The notes: generated by a model from the sequence alone, not told the origin. A stretch of 64,000 bases of DNA from Anaerostipes hadrus ATCC 29173 = JCM 17467 (GCF_030296915.1 NZ_AP028031.1:387001-451000), one strand, 5' to 3'; shown: positions 1-8,352, counted from the stretch's first letter. A program made the numbers and translations.

Positions 1-1
1 C

Positions 2-262
2 CACAAATCACAGGGAAGCGAATACCCAGCGGTTGTGATGCCGATCTTAAGCGGACCAAGAGTATTATTCCACAGAAACCTTCTGTATACAGGAGTCACA
101 AGAGCAAAAAACTGTTTAACGATCGTAGGAGACAGAAATATGTTATTTTCCATGATCCAGAATGTCAATGAGCAACGGAGGTATACAACCCTTGCACTGC
201 GCTTAGATCAGATCGCAAATGAATCCGAAGAAAGCGGTCCGATGGATGATCTTGGAATATAA
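2..262 (+). CDS. recD2: RecD2-like DNA helicase, C-terminal end (partial)
   Basis: The reading frame is open from base 2, so the gene begins upstream of the window. The visible C-terminus reads HKSQGSEYPAVVMPI and later NLLYTGVTRAKNCLTIVGD. These are the UvrD/RecD-type superfamily 1 motifs V and VI (nucleic-acid contact and arginine finger). In RecD2-type helicases they form the end of the second RecA-like domain, which drives ATP-dependent 5'-3' unwinding. The protein ends about 45 residues after motif VI, as is usual for the family. A rho-independent terminator follows. Only the last 86 residues are visible, so RecD2 rather than another SF1 helicase is an inference from motif wording. Confidence 0.8.
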   Translation, partial: HKSQGSEYPAVVMPILSGPRVLFHRNLLYTGVTRAKNCLTIVGDRNMLFSMIQNVNEQRRYTTLALRLDQIANESEESGPMDDLGI

Positions 263-291
263 AAAGTAAAAAATAAAGAGAAAAATGCCAG

Positions 292-320
292 AAACCGTCA
301 TCTTTTAGAGGACGGTTTTT
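292..320 (+). terminator. Rho-independent terminator of the helicase gene
   Basis: An AAACCGTC / GACGGTTT stem with an 11-base loop is followed by a T-rich stretch, 30 bases after the helicase stop codon. Confidence 0.75.
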
Positions 321-375
321 CTTGTTTGAAGTCCTTTTCAAACCTTATAATGAAGGGGAGGAAAGGAAGGGACAT

Positions 376-909
376 ATGAAAGAAAAAAGACGTATGATAT
401 CAGAAGCAGCCAGGCAGTTAGGCCTTGAAACATATCATTTAAGAACATGGGAAGAAGAATTTTCCTTAACGATCCCTCGAAATGAAAAAGGATATCGTTG
501 TTATGGAGACAAAGAAATACATACATTTGAACAGATCCGTGATATGAGAAATGCTGGATTAGACAGCGAAGAGATTAAACAGAAATTATCCGGAAATATC
601 ATTCCATTTCCGGAAGAAAAACAGATGAATACGTCTGATAAAATGATGCAGTTTCAAAAAGTGTTGGTAAAGATCATGGGACAGGCGATTCTGGAACAGA
701 AAGATCATATTGCAGATCAGATCAGTTCTAAGGTTTCAGACAGAGTAGTAAAAGAAATGGATTATCAGTTTCGGCTAAGAGAAGCTGAAGAAGAAAAAAG
801 ATTTCAGAAATTGGATGAGATGATCAGAAATCAGCAAAAAGCAAGAGAAGAAATTGCAGCATCCAGAGAAAAACGAAGATTTTTCAGAAGAAAACGAAAA
901 GAAAGATAA
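376..909 (+). CDS. MerR-type HTH protein with coiled-coil tail
   Basis: The 178-residue product starts at the ATG preceded by a purine-rich GGAGG site at about 358-370; an upstream in-frame start at 322 overlaps the preceding terminator region and is less likely. Residues 6-75 form a winged-helix MerR-like DNA-binding domain (ISEAARQLGLETYHLRTWEE, then YRCYGDKEI). Residues 95-165 are rich in E, K and Q and probably form a coiled coil, and the last 15 residues are strongly basic (RRFFRRKRK). No effector-binding domain or metal cysteines are visible. It resembles the small MerR-like proteins of unknown target common in Clostridia. It stands alone, followed by a kinase gene after an 85-base gap. 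Confidence 0.7.
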   Translation: MKEKRRMISEAARQLGLETYHLRTWEEEFSLTIPRNEKGYRCYGDKEIHTFEQIRDMRNAGLDSEEIKQKLSGNIIPFPEEKQMNTSDKMMQFQKVLVKIMGQAILEQKDHIADQISSKVSDRVVKEMDYQFRLREAEEEKRFQKLDEMIRNQQKAREEIAASREKRRFFRRKRKER

Positions 910-1007
910 GTAAAGATTGTATTTGGATTCAGACAATATTATAATAAATTTATCAGCTCTGATCTGTAACAGATGAGGAGTGAATAGATAGAGTGAGGAA
1001 TTCGAAT

Positions 1008-1988
1008 ATGAAGAAACGACCAAAGATTCTGGTAGTCGGAAGTCTTATGATGAATCAAGGCATAGAAACATCTGTGATCCCAGAAGAAGGACAGACAGTG
1101 ATGGGTGAAGATATTAAGAAATCACCCGGAGGCAAGGGGGCTAATCAGGCAGTACAGATGGCTCGCCTTGGGGCAGATGTTACGTTGATCGGTAAGATCG
1201 GAAGAGACAGGGATGGAGAAGAACTGGTTAAAGTATGTAAGGAAGCAGGAGTGAACACGGAACAGATCATTTATGATGATGTGCTCCCAACAGGATCTTC
1301 GATTGTATTATTAGAGACTGTTCCAGGACAGAAAGTAAAGAAAAGATCGATCGTTATACCAGGGGCAACAACACAATTAACGGTTGATGAGATCGCATAT
1401 CTGGAAGATGAGATGGACAAATATGATCTCGTTGTGCTTCAGAATGCGATACCGATGGAAGTCAATGAAGCAATTGCGGGCTATGCATATAAACATGAAG
1501 TTGATGTAGTATTGAATCCTATTCCGGCAAAGAAGCTTTCAAAAGAACTTATGGAGTGCGTTACATACCTGATCGTCAATGAGCAGGCAGCAAAATCAAT
1601 GACAGGTATTAAGATCCATAGTGATTGGAAGAGGGAATGGACAAGATTTAATCTCGATGAAGCAAGAGTTGCATCTGCGGTGATCCGTGGACGAGGAATA
1701 CCAACAGTACTGATCACATTGGCTGAAAAGGGTGTGATCATGAACACACCAGAACGTTTTTACTATAAGAAAGCGATCGAAGATGTAGAGGTGGTCGATC
1801 CAAGAGCCGCAGGAGATGCATTTATCGGGGCATTCTGTACAAGGATCTGTACGGATGATTCTATTGGAAAAGTGCTGACGATCGCGAATTATACAGCAGC
1901 TTTATCTATTGCAACAGAAGGGGCAATAGAATCTCTGCCAACATCGAAACAAGTAAGAGAATATATGGAACAAAAAAGAGATGCATAA
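1008..1988 (+). CDS. rbsK: PfkB-family carbohydrate kinase, ribokinase-like
   Basis: The 326-residue protein matches ribokinase in length and motifs. KILVVGSLMM opens the Rossmann-like domain, SPGGKGANQAVQMARLG is the N-terminal PfkB signature (sugar binding), and DPRAAGDAFIGAF near residue 270 is the C-terminal signature. The Asp of AAGD is the catalytic base that activates the sugar hydroxyl for phosphate transfer from ATP. The more usual wording is GAGD, and Ala in the first position is tolerated in the family. A GTG at 993 is an alternative start, but the ATG has a better-spaced GAGG. The true sugar is not certain, as no ribose transporter is nearby. The stop codon lies inside a bidirectional terminator. 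Confidence 0.82.
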   Translation: MKKRPKILVVGSLMMNQGIETSVIPEEGQTVMGEDIKKSPGGKGANQAVQMARLGADVTLIGKIGRDRDGEELVKVCKEAGVNTEQIIYDDVLPTGSSIVLLETVPGQKVKKRSIVIPGATTQLTVDEIAYLEDEMDKYDLVVLQNAIPMEVNEAIAGYAYKHEVDVVLNPIPAKKLSKELMECVTYLIVNEQAAKSMTGIKIHSDWKREWTRFNLDEARVASAVIRGRGIPTVLITLAEKGVIMNTPERFYYKKAIEDVEVVDPRAAGDAFIGAFCTRICTDDSIGKVLTIANYTAALSIATEGAIESLPTSKQVREYMEQKRDA

Positions 1989-2009
1989 AAATGCATCTCT
2001 TTTTTGTTG
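1973..2009. terminator. Bidirectional terminator between rbsK-like gene and ferredoxin
   Basis: AAAAAGAGATGCAT and ATGCATCTCTTTTT form a near-perfect stem with A/T tracts on both sides. It contains the stop codon of the kinase and serves the converging ferredoxin gene. Confidence 0.8.
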
Positions 2010-2034
2010 CTTGAACAATATACGTACCTGGAAA

Positions 2035-2205
2035 TTATTCCTGGCTGATAGCTCCTGCTGGACATCCGTCTGCGCAAGCTCCACATTCCATGCATGTATC
2101 TGCATCGATTACGTACTGTCCATCTCCTTCGCTGATAGCTCCTGCTGGGCAAGTTCCTTCGCAAGCTCCACAAGAAATACAAGCGTCTGAAATTACATAT
2201 GCCAT
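2035..2205 (-). CDS. 2x[4Fe-4S] ferredoxin
   Basis: This 56-residue protein is a clostridial-type ferredoxin with two C-x2-C-x2-C-x3-C-P clusters: CISCGACEGTCPAGAI at residues 9-24 and CMECGACADGCPAGAI at about 39-54. It carries electrons for low-potential reactions such as pyruvate:ferredoxin oxidoreductase, Rnf, hydrogenase or Bcd-Etf in the cytoplasm. The start is fixed by an AAGGAGG site 7 bases upstream. It has its own promoter with a small GC-rich hairpin (AGCGGG/CCCGCT, 2244-2260) in the leader. The two halves are near repeats of each other, as expected from the ancient duplication in this family. Confidence 0.95.
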   Translation of the reverse strand: MAYVISDACISCGACEGTCPAGAISEGDGQYVIDADTCMECGACADGCPAGAISQE

Positions 2206-2271
2206 AGTTATATCCTCCTTATATAAATAGTATAATCATTAGTAGCGGGTAAACCCCGCTCGACCATTTCT

Positions 2272-2300
2272 ATTTTAATATACTTAGGAAGGAATATCAA
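2272..2300 (-). promoter_or_regulatory. Sigma-A type promoter of the ferredoxin gene
   Basis: On the minus strand TTGATA and TAAAAT are separated by 17 bases, about 65 bases before the start codon. Confidence 0.65.
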
Positions 2301-2352
2301 GTAATTTTGTTGTATTTTTAACAATAATAAGTGGAAAATTTATAAAGTTATT

Positions 2353-2381
2353 TTGACACTTTGAACAGAATGTATTATACT
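2353..2381 (+). promoter_or_regulatory. Sigma-A type promoter of the DUF1858 gene
   Basis: TTGACA and TATACT are separated by exactly 17 bases. The implied leader is about 85 bases. Confidence 0.75.
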
Positions 2382-2471
2382 ATGAATGTTAGTTTGAACT
2401 ATTTTAGAAAACATGTATCGCAAAACATATTTTCTGAAAATATTATTAAATTTTATGGAGGAACAAACGAA

Positions 2472-2678
2472 ATGGCAATTTCAAAAGATATGATCATCGC
2501 AGATCTGATCGCATTAGATCCAAACTACGCAGCAATTCTTATGGCATCTGGAATGGGATGTGTGGGATGCCCATCATCTCAGGGAGAAAGCATTGAACAG
2601 GCAGCTTATGTTCATGGAATGGACTTAGATGAACTGCTTGGAAGATTAAACGAATATGCTCAGACAAAAGAAGCATAA
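2472..2678 (+). CDS. DUF1858 domain protein
   Basis: The 68-residue product starts at the ATG following ATGGAGG; an ATG further upstream lies in the promoter spacer-leader and is not used. The sequence MAISKDMIIADLIALDPNYAAILMA followed by GMGCVGCPSSQGESIEQAA is the DUF1858 fold, a small helical domain with a conserved C-x2-C that also occurs at the N-terminus of some hybrid-cluster and redox proteins. Its function is unknown; redox sensing or sulfur/metal binding by the two cysteines is plausible. It is divergent from the ferredoxin, each with its own promoter in a 266-base region. Confidence 0.85.
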   Translation: MAISKDMIIADLIALDPNYAAILMASGMGCVGCPSSQGESIEQAAYVHGMDLDELLGRLNEYAQTKEA

Positions 2679-2697
2679 TTAATCTTAAGAATGATAA

Positions 2698-2746
2698 ATA
2701 CCATCTTATGGCATTTCGATAATGTTGTAAGGTGGGATTTTTTTAT
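2698..2746 (+). terminator. Terminator after DUF1858 gene
   Basis: An imperfect stem ACCATCTTAT.../...TTGTAAGGTGG ends in a run of seven T. Confidence 0.65.
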
Positions 2747-2763
2747 TGTTAGGCTTTAAGCCT

Positions 2764-2811
2764 GTTCAGCACAGTTCCGTTTCTCAGAAGAGAAACGGAA
2801 CTGTGCTGAAC
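2764..2811. repeat. Perfect 22-bp palindrome with 4-base loop
   Basis: GTTCAGCACAGTTCCG... is followed, after the loop AGAA, by its exact 22-base reverse complement. No T-run follows, so it is not a simple terminator. A shorter hairpin (AGGCTT/AAGCCT, 2751-2763) touches its left side, and an IS200-like remnant starts at its right side. Confidence 0.85.
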
Positions 2812-2980
2812 GAATAAACCACCGGCTAGGCCGGTAAGTCAGCATTGCTTAAGCTTACAGTAAAAAACCTCCAGTGATATAATTATGATGGTTCACCAAC
2901 CACATAAAATCAAAGGAAGTTATCCAAATGGATATCGATAGTTTAGCACATACAGGTTAAGCTGGAGGTTTTGATTTTAT
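2812..2980 (+). mobile_element. Internally deleted IS200/IS605-type element (remnant or MITE)
   Basis: A start codon at 2928 with AAAGGAAG upstream encodes MDIDSLAHTG and then a stop. MDxxSLxHT is the typical N-terminus of the IS200 Y1 transposase TnpA, so the rest of tnpA is missing. A hairpin ACCGGC-TAG-GCCGGT at 2821-2835 resembles the subterminal palindrome that such elements carry at their left end. AAAACCTCCAG (2864-2874) and CTGGAGGTTTT (2962-2972) form a stem across the remnant. This looks like an end-to-end deletion derivative that might still be mobilised by a TnpA elsewhere. The exact ends were not determined. Confidence 0.7.
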
Positions 2981-3063
2981 GGGAGAATCACGAATGATTT
3001 CCACATATAAGGAAAAAGTTTGGTATAGAAATGAATTGAAAATTGGTGTAGCATAGCTCATAG

Positions 3064-3110
3064 AAAAAGAGGATAGGTATTTTTGTTTCTTTAAAATATC
3101 TGTCCTTTTT
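3064..3110 (+). terminator. Leader hairpin or terminator before the PRD regulator
   Basis: AAAAGAGGATAGGTATTTT pairs, with G-U pairs, with AAAATATCTGTCCTTTTT. It ends in a T-run 60 bases before the regulator start. It could end stray transcription from the left or act as an attenuator. A weak promoter (TTGGAA, 18 bases, TAAAAT) lies after it. Confidence 0.5.
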
Positions 3111-3170
3111 GGAATATCGTTTGTGATAAGGATAAAATAACACCAAAATAAGATATGAGGTGAAAAGCAG

Positions 3171-5093
3171 ATGTTGACAACAAGGCAGATAGAATTACTA
3201 AAATATCTGGAAAAACGAGAAGAATATACAACAACCAAAGAACTGGCAGAGGAATTTTCCATCAGTTCCAGAACAATCCGAAATGATCTGGACGCCATTG
3301 AATATTCAACAAAAGATTTACCAATCAAGATTGAGAGAACACCAAGACTTGGAATCCGTCTTGAATTTCTGGAGAAGGTAGGACTGGATTCCATTTTGTA
3401 TACGAATGATATGAAAGAATATTCCAGAGATGAGCGTGCGGTCGTGATTGCAATGATGCTGATCTTAACTGACAAGACAACGATCGAACAGTTAGCAGAT
3501 CAGATGGAAGTGAGCAAGAATACACTGGTGGAAGATTTAAACAGTGTCGAAGCATTATTTGAATATTATGGAATTACATTGGAAAGAAAGTCGTATTATG
3601 GATTAACGATCAGCGGAGATGAAGAAAAAATCCGAAATATGGTATTTAATATCTATTTAAAGATCACAAAACAAAAGACGATCAATCTGGATGAGATTAT
3701 TAAAGAATATACAGTGATCAAAGAAGAGATTCCAGAAGAGATTATCTATAAGATTGAGGATAATGAGAGGATTAAGTATTCGGATGATTCTGTAAAAGAG
3801 TTAAAGAACATGATTCTGATAACGTTAAACAGGGCTTTTGACGGATTTTATATGGGAGGAGATACAGGATATCTTAGAGGAAGAGAAAAGCCAGATAATT
3901 TTCAGATCATAGAAGAGATCCTTAAAAGAGAAGAAATACAAGTAACAGAAGGTGATATTTTATATATGATCATGCTGCTCAATGCATCAAAGAAGATTAA
4001 AGGAATATCTCTGGAAGACACAATCGAGGACCGAAAGATCATGATGGCAACGCAGAGTCTGATTCAGGAATTTTGCAGGATTACGAAGATTGATATGAAA
4101 ATAGGACAGGATATCAGTACTCAGATCATGATGCATCTAAAAGTAGCTATTTATCGTCTGAAGAATCACATTGAGATTGAAAATCCTCTGATGGAAGATA
4201 TTAAATATTCTTCTTTATTTGTGTATGAAATCACAAAGAAGATCTTAAGAGAATACGAAGCCATGTTTGACGTAGTATTTCCAGAAACAGAGATCGCATA
4301 TACTACGATGTATTTTGAGACATTGTTTCAGGAAAATTATAATATGAACTTTACAGTAAATGTCATTGTTGTATGCAACAGCGGATTATCAACGGCAGTG
4401 CTGTTAAAACAGCGGTTACATATGATCGTTCCGGAACTGAATGTTATTTCTACCTGCAGAGTCAGTGATGTGATAAAAGAGGCAGAAAATATCAATCCGG
4501 ATTTTATCATCAGTACAGTACCATTGAAAATGAATCAATATAAAGTGATCGAGGTAAATCCACTTCTAAATGCAGAAGATGTCAATGTGATCCGAAGGAA
4601 CCTTACCAATTTATCTTATAATCGAAGAAATGAGCACTTGGCAAAGCAGATGGAGGCAATTCATAAGATGCCAATGGAAGAGTTATTCCAAAAAGATTGT
4701 TGTAAGTTTAATCTCAAAATTTCAGATTGGAAAGAGGCTCTACAGGTTGCGGCAGATCCATTGATACAATATAATTATATTCAGAAAGAGTATGTTGATG
4801 ACATCATAAAGATCATTCAGACGATAGGAAACTACATGGTATTTATTCCAGAGATTGCATTTGTGCATGCATCACCAGAGCATGTGAATGAAGATCATAT
4901 GTCATTGCTGAAACTTGCCAAACCAATTGAATTCGGGACAAAAAGCAAGGTAGATGTGAAAGTGATCATTGTGATCGCAAGCAAAGAAGAGAACAAGAAT
5001 CTTGTGGAACTTATGCAGATTTTAATGAAAGAAGACAATGTAGCAAAGCTTAAGAATGTAACAAATTATGATGACATCAGGGAAATCAGATAG
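3171..5093 (+). CDS. PRD-domain transcriptional activator with EIIB/EIIA-like domains (BglG/MtlR/LicR type)
   Basis: The 640-residue regulator has an N-terminal winged HTH (residues 1-60, TTKELAEEFSISSRTIRNDL), a second HTH at about 100-130 (TIEQLADQMEVSKNTL), two PTS regulation domains at about 185-395, a galactitol-type EIIB-like domain around Cys402 (VVCNSGLSTAVL) and an EIIA-like domain with His566 (FVHASPEH). In this family HPr and EII proteins phosphorylate the PRDs, EIIB and EIIA, which lets the protein switch a catabolic operon on when its sugar is present and glucose is not. It starts after GAGGTG. It is the first gene of the sugar island, with the EIIA gene 10 bases downstream, so it most likely activates these PTS genes. 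Confidence 0.88.
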   Translation: MLTTRQIELLKYLEKREEYTTTKELAEEFSISSRTIRNDLDAIEYSTKDLPIKIERTPRLGIRLEFLEKVGLDSILYTNDMKEYSRDERAVVIAMMLILTDKTTIEQLADQMEVSKNTLVEDLNSVEALFEYYGITLERKSYYGLTISGDEEKIRNMVFNIYLKITKQKTINLDEIIKEYTVIKEEIPEEIIYKIEDNERIKYSDDSVKELKNMILITLNRAFDGFYMGGDTGYLRGREKPDNFQIIEEILKREEIQVTEGDILYMIMLLNASKKIKGISLEDTIEDRKIMMATQSLIQEFCRITKIDMKIGQDISTQIMMHLKVAIYRLKNHIEIENPLMEDIKYSSLFVYEITKKILREYEAMFDVVFPETEIAYTTMYFETLFQENYNMNFTVNVIVVCNSGLSTAVLLKQRLHMIVPELNVISTCRVSDVIKEAENINPDFIISTVPLKMNQYKVIEVNPLLNAEDVNVIRRNLTNLSYNRRNEHLAKQMEAIHKMPMEELFQKDCCKFNLKISDWKEALQVAADPLIQYNYIQKEYVDDIIKIIQTIGNYMVFIPEIAFVHASPEHVNEDHMSLLKLAKPIEFGTKSKVDVKVIIVIASKEENKNLVELMQILMKEDNVAKLKNVTNYDDIREIR

Positions 5094-5103
5094 GAGACTG
5101 GAT

Positions 5104-5514
5104 ATGATTTGTACACGAGTGATAGAGGAGGTTAAAGATTATCAGAGTGCAATTAAGATGACTTGTGATATTCTGGAAGAGAAGGGGGCGGTCAACCATA
5201 CTTATTATCAGGCAATTTTAGATAATATCGAGAAATACGGCGGATATTTTTACCTTGGCAAAGGAATCTGCATGCCACATGCCAGGACAGAGGACGGGGC
5301 AATAAAATCAGGAATGTGCGTATTGATGGTAAAAAATAAAGTCAGATTTTTCAATAATCAGGTAAGAGTTTTCATCACGATCGCAGCAAAGGGTGAGATG
5401 GAACATTTTAAGAATCTTCATCGAATTGCTAATTTTTGCAACGATGAAGAGAAAATGAAAAGATTAGAAGAAATCAAGGATGAGAAAGAACTCTTGGAAT
5501 TGATAGGAGAATGA
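5104..5514 (+). CDS. PTS EIIA component, mannitol/fructose/ascorbate type
   Basis: The 136-residue cytoplasmic phosphocarrier has His59 in the motif GKGICMPHART, the phosphorylated residue of the PTS_EIIA_2 family. It takes phosphate from HPr-His-P and passes it to the EIIB encoded next. The start at 5104 is preferred because a TAGGAG site lies 10 bases upstream; a start at 5068 would lie inside the regulator gene. Its neighbours are an ascorbate/galactitol-like EIIB and EIIC, so the set forms one permease. Confidence 0.88.
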   Translation: MICTRVIEEVKDYQSAIKMTCDILEEKGAVNHTYYQAILDNIEKYGGYFYLGKGICMPHARTEDGAIKSGMCVLMVKNKVRFFNNQVRVFITIAAKGEMEHFKNLHRIANFCNDEEKMKRLEEIKDEKELLELIGE

Positions 5515-5515
5515 T

Positions 5516-5812
5516 ATGAAGACTATAATGACAGTATGTGGAACAGGACTCGGATCAAGTTTTTTTGTAGAAATCAATATTGGAACACTGCTTCAAAAAT
5601 GGGGACTTCAGGATAAGTATAAGACAACGCATGGAGCAGTATTTGAGGTGTCAGAAGAAGATGCAGATTATTTCATTACAGCAAAAGATCTGGAAGATAC
5701 GCTGAGTTATCTTCCGAATCTGATCGTATTGGATTCCATTGTGGATATGGATGAGCTGGAACATAAGTTATATGACAAATTAAAAGCAGATATAGAGGAG
5801 ACGTTTGAATGA
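5516..5812 (+). CDS. PTS EIIB component, ascorbate/galactitol (SgaB/GatB) type
   Basis: The 98-residue protein begins MKTIMTVCGTGLGSS. Cys8 in the loop CGTGLGSS is the phosphorylated cysteine of the lactose/galactitol/ascorbate EIIB fold. It relays phosphate from the EIIA to the substrate bound by the EIIC. The gene starts one base after the EIIA stop and overlaps the EIIC start by four bases (ATGA), which indicates translational coupling. Confidence 0.9.
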   Translation: MKTIMTVCGTGLGSSFFVEINIGTLLQKWGLQDKYKTTHGAVFEVSEEDADYFITAKDLEDTLSYLPNLIVLDSIVDMDELEHKLYDKLKADIEETFE

Positions 5813-7239
5813 TCGATATAGTCCGTGACTTCTTATTAGAACCGGTAATCTTGATTGGTGTCATCGTATTTATCGGTTTGGTTTTACAGCGAAAAGGATT
5901 TGAGGTCGTTGTAAAAGGAACGTTAAAAGCGATGATCGGATTTATGATCATCAGTATCGGCGGGAATATCATATCAGAAGCAGTAGCATCGTTTGGACTT
6001 ATGATGAAGAGAGGTTTTCATACCACTGGATTGATCCTGAGTGTTGAAGGAATTTCAGGAATTGTAGTGGATCGTTATGGAACACAGATTGCAGTGATCA
6101 TGATCCTTGGAATGTTGGTAAATCTGGTTCTGGCAAGGATCACGAGATTCCATTATGTGTTTCTGACAGGACAGCAGACGCTTTACATGGCGAGCATGAT
6201 CGTTGTCGTATTAACTTCAATGAATGTTCATGGAATCATGGTTTATGTGTTAGGAAGTCTGGCTCTCGGAATTTCTATGGTATTTTCACCGGCAGTATTA
6301 CAATCATATACAGAAAAAATATGCAAGACAGATAAGATAGCAGTGGGACATTTTGGTGGTATGGTGTATTTTCTAGCAGCATGGCTTGGAAAGATATACG
6401 GAGAGAATTCAAAATCTGCAGAAGATATGAAATTCCCGAAGAAACTGGCCTTTTTGCGTGATTCATCTATTACCGTATCGGTTACTATGATCTTATTTTA
6501 TGTGGTTGCAGCATGTGCAAGTGGAAGATCTTATGTGGAATCAAACTTATCAGATGGAAAGAGTTACCTGACCTATGCTGTTTTACAGGCACTGACATTT
6601 ACGGTAGGATTTGTGATAATCACAACGGGAATCCGTTGGTTTATCAATGAGATTGTACCTGCGATCAAAGGTATTGCGGACACATGGATTCCAGATGCAA
6701 AGCCAGCAGTTGATTGTCCGGTTGTATTTACTTATGCACCGAATTCCCTGATGGTAGGGTTCCTTGCATCATTTGTTGGAGGATTAGTATCCATGGGTGT
6801 GATGATCGCATGCCAGATCACAGTTATTATTCCAGGGATTATGGCACATTTCTTTGTCGGGGCAACTGCCGGAGTATACGGTAATTCCACAGGTGGAAGA
6901 CGAGGAGCAGTGCTTGGAGGTTTTGTGGCAGGTGTGATAATGTCAGTACTTCCGGAATTATTTCTTCCATATATCGGGCAGTTTGCCACAGAGCATGTTA
7001 CATTTCCGGAACCAGATATCGGACTTGTAGGATTGATTCTTGGAAAGTATATCAAGAGGGTTGGTCCATGGGGAATGCTGACGATCTTGATCGGTATCAT
7101 TATCATCATCATCTTGATTCCAGAGATGCTTGTAAATCGTGAAGAAGGGGAAGAATGGTATCAGTATGGAATGAAACCAGAGAAGAATAAAAAGAATAAA
7201 CCAAGAAAAAATAAAAAGCCGCAAGGCAAAAATAAATGA
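5809..7239 (+). CDS. PTS EIIC permease, ascorbate (UlaA/SgaT) type
   Basis: The 476-residue membrane protein has about ten hydrophobic segments and family hallmarks such as LEPVILIGVIVFIGLVLQRK at the N-terminus, RFHYVFLTGQQTLYMA and FVGATAGVYGNSTGGRRGA. It belongs to the SgaT/UlaA family that transports L-ascorbate, although many clostridial members take other substrates. The length matches E. coli UlaA (about 465) apart from a lysine-rich cytoplasmic tail (KPEKNKKNKPRKNKKPQGK) not usual in the family. No ascorbate-6-P lactonase or UlaDEF enzymes are nearby, so a polyol or unusual hexose is more likely than ascorbate. Confidence 0.85.
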   Translation: MIDIVRDFLLEPVILIGVIVFIGLVLQRKGFEVVVKGTLKAMIGFMIISIGGNIISEAVASFGLMMKRGFHTTGLILSVEGISGIVVDRYGTQIAVIMILGMLVNLVLARITRFHYVFLTGQQTLYMASMIVVVLTSMNVHGIMVYVLGSLALGISMVFSPAVLQSYTEKICKTDKIAVGHFGGMVYFLAAWLGKIYGENSKSAEDMKFPKKLAFLRDSSITVSVTMILFYVVAACASGRSYVESNLSDGKSYLTYAVLQALTFTVGFVIITTGIRWFINEIVPAIKGIADTWIPDAKPAVDCPVVFTYAPNSLMVGFLASFVGGLVSMGVMIACQITVIIPGIMAHFFVGATAGVYGNSTGGRRGAVLGGFVAGVIMSVLPELFLPYIGQFATEHVTFPEPDIGLVGLILGKYIKRVGPWGMLTILIGIIIIIILIPEMLVNREEGEEWYQYGMKPEKNKKNKPRKNKKPQGKNK

Positions 7240-7251
7240 ATAAAGAATAGA

Positions 7252-7277
7252 TTGCCACATTAGAGGAAATCAATTGG
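7252..7277 (+). promoter_or_regulatory. Repeated palindromic motif, copy 1
   Basis: TTGCCACATTAGAGGAAATC and the following AATTGG recur almost unchanged at 8359-8383, each time just before a new gene set. A TTGACA hexamer lies 16 bases downstream. It is a candidate operator of the island regulator. Confidence 0.45.
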
Positions 7278-7341
7278 ACTGGATAAAGGTTTTTGACAGT
7301 GTTTAAAATAAACTTACACAAAATGAGTAGGAGGTTTTAAA

Positions 7342-8352
7342 ATGAAAGCAGGAGTTTATTACGGTGTAGAAGATTTCAGAGTGGCAGAATTTCCAGAACC
7401 AGAGCTTAAGGAAGATGGTGTAAAGATCGCAGTGAAGTATTGCGGAGTCTGTGGGACAGATGTACACAAATTTCATGGACAGTGTGGATCACATCCAATG
7501 AAACCGCCAGTTCCTTTAGGTCATGAAGTGTCTGGAGTTGTTGTAGAAACAGGAAAACATGTAACACATTTTAAAGTTGGAGACCGCGTAGTCGCTGATC
7601 CAAACTGGGGATGTGGGGCATGTTTTTTTTGTAAAAATAATATGCCGCATATGTGCGAGAACGGAAAAGGTGTGGTAAAAGGATTTGCACAATATATTTG
7701 CCCTCCAGAGTCAAATGTATATCATATTCCTGATCATTTAAGCCTTAGAGAAGCAGCACTGGCGGAGCCATTATCCTGCTGCCTTCATGGAATGGATCTG
7801 CTGGATGTGAAGTTAGGCGATGTTGTTGTAGTGATTGGAATGGGAATGATCGGAAGTATGATGGTAAAACTTTGCAGTATTGCTGGTGCATCACATATCA
7901 TCGTCATAGAAACACAGGAAAATAAAAGAGAAAGTGCCAAAGATTACGGCGCAACTTTATTTATCAATCCAAATGTGGAAAATGTGGAAACGGTAATTGC
8001 ACAAAATGGAATTCAAAATGTTGATAAAGTCATGGAATGTGTTGGTGCAAAGGTAACAATGCGGACAGCATTTGAGGTTGCAGGAAAATGTGCGACGATT
8101 GTTTTATTTGGCCTTGGTAAAGAAGGAGAAGCCATCGATTTTTATCCATATGAAGCATTTAGAAAAGAACTGACGATCCGTGCATCCTATGTAAATCCGC
8201 ATACAATGGAGCGTGCCGTACGTTTATTATCAAGTAATCAGTTCTCAGCTTCTATGTTTATCAGCAAAGAAATCCAGTTAGAAGAAGCGGAAGTAGAGCT
8301 GAGAACACAAAAGGATTCAAGATACGGAAAAGTTCTGGTACACATTTCCTGA
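7342..8352 (+). CDS. Zinc-dependent alcohol/polyol dehydrogenase (MDR family)
   Basis: The 336-residue medium-chain dehydrogenase has catalytic zinc ligands in CGVCGTDVHKF and GHEVSG and four structural-zinc cysteines in CGACFFCKNNMPHMC. The NAD-binding glycine motif is VIGMGMIGSM, followed by an acidic residue (VIETQ) that favours NAD over NADP. It probably oxidises a polyol or polyol phosphate to a ketose. AGGAGG lies 8 bases before the start. It is only distantly related to the three other dehydrogenases of the island, which share GICGSDIPRV. The substrate cannot be read from the sequence. Confidence 0.82.
   Translation: MKAGVYYGVEDFRVAEFPEPELKEDGVKIAVKYCGVCGTDVHKFHGQCGSHPMKPPVPLGHEVSGVVVETGKHVTHFKVGDRVVADPNWGCGACFFCKNNMPHMCENGKGVVKGFAQYICPPESNVYHIPDHLSLREAALAEPLSCCLHGMDLLDVKLGDVVVVIGMGMIGSMMVKLCSIAGASHIIVIETQENKRESAKDYGATLFINPNVENVETVIAQNGIQNVDKVMECVGAKVTMRTAFEVAGKCATIVLFGLGKEGEAIDFYPYEAFRKELTIRASYVNPHTMERAVRLLSSNQFSASMFISKEIQLEEAEVELRTQKDSRYGKVLVHIS

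Noticed and set aside
35..262. A separate 75-residue gene starting at the ATG at 35
   Set aside because: The frame is open to the start of the window and the upstream residues (HKSQGSEYPAVV) are helicase motif V, so it is the end of a larger gene.
2361..2471. An N-terminal extension of the DUF1858 protein
   Set aside because: It starts within the promoter spacer/-10 region, has no ribosome site and is not part of the domain.
2864..2972. Ribonucleic antiterminator site for the PRD regulator
   Set aside because: The stem is explained by the ends of an IS200-like remnant with tnpA start codons between the arms, and the sequence does not match the known RAT pattern.
5676..5972. Minus-strand frame across the EIIB/EIIC junction
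   Set aside because: It lies antisense to two well-supported overlapping PTS genes and has no ribosome site or domain.
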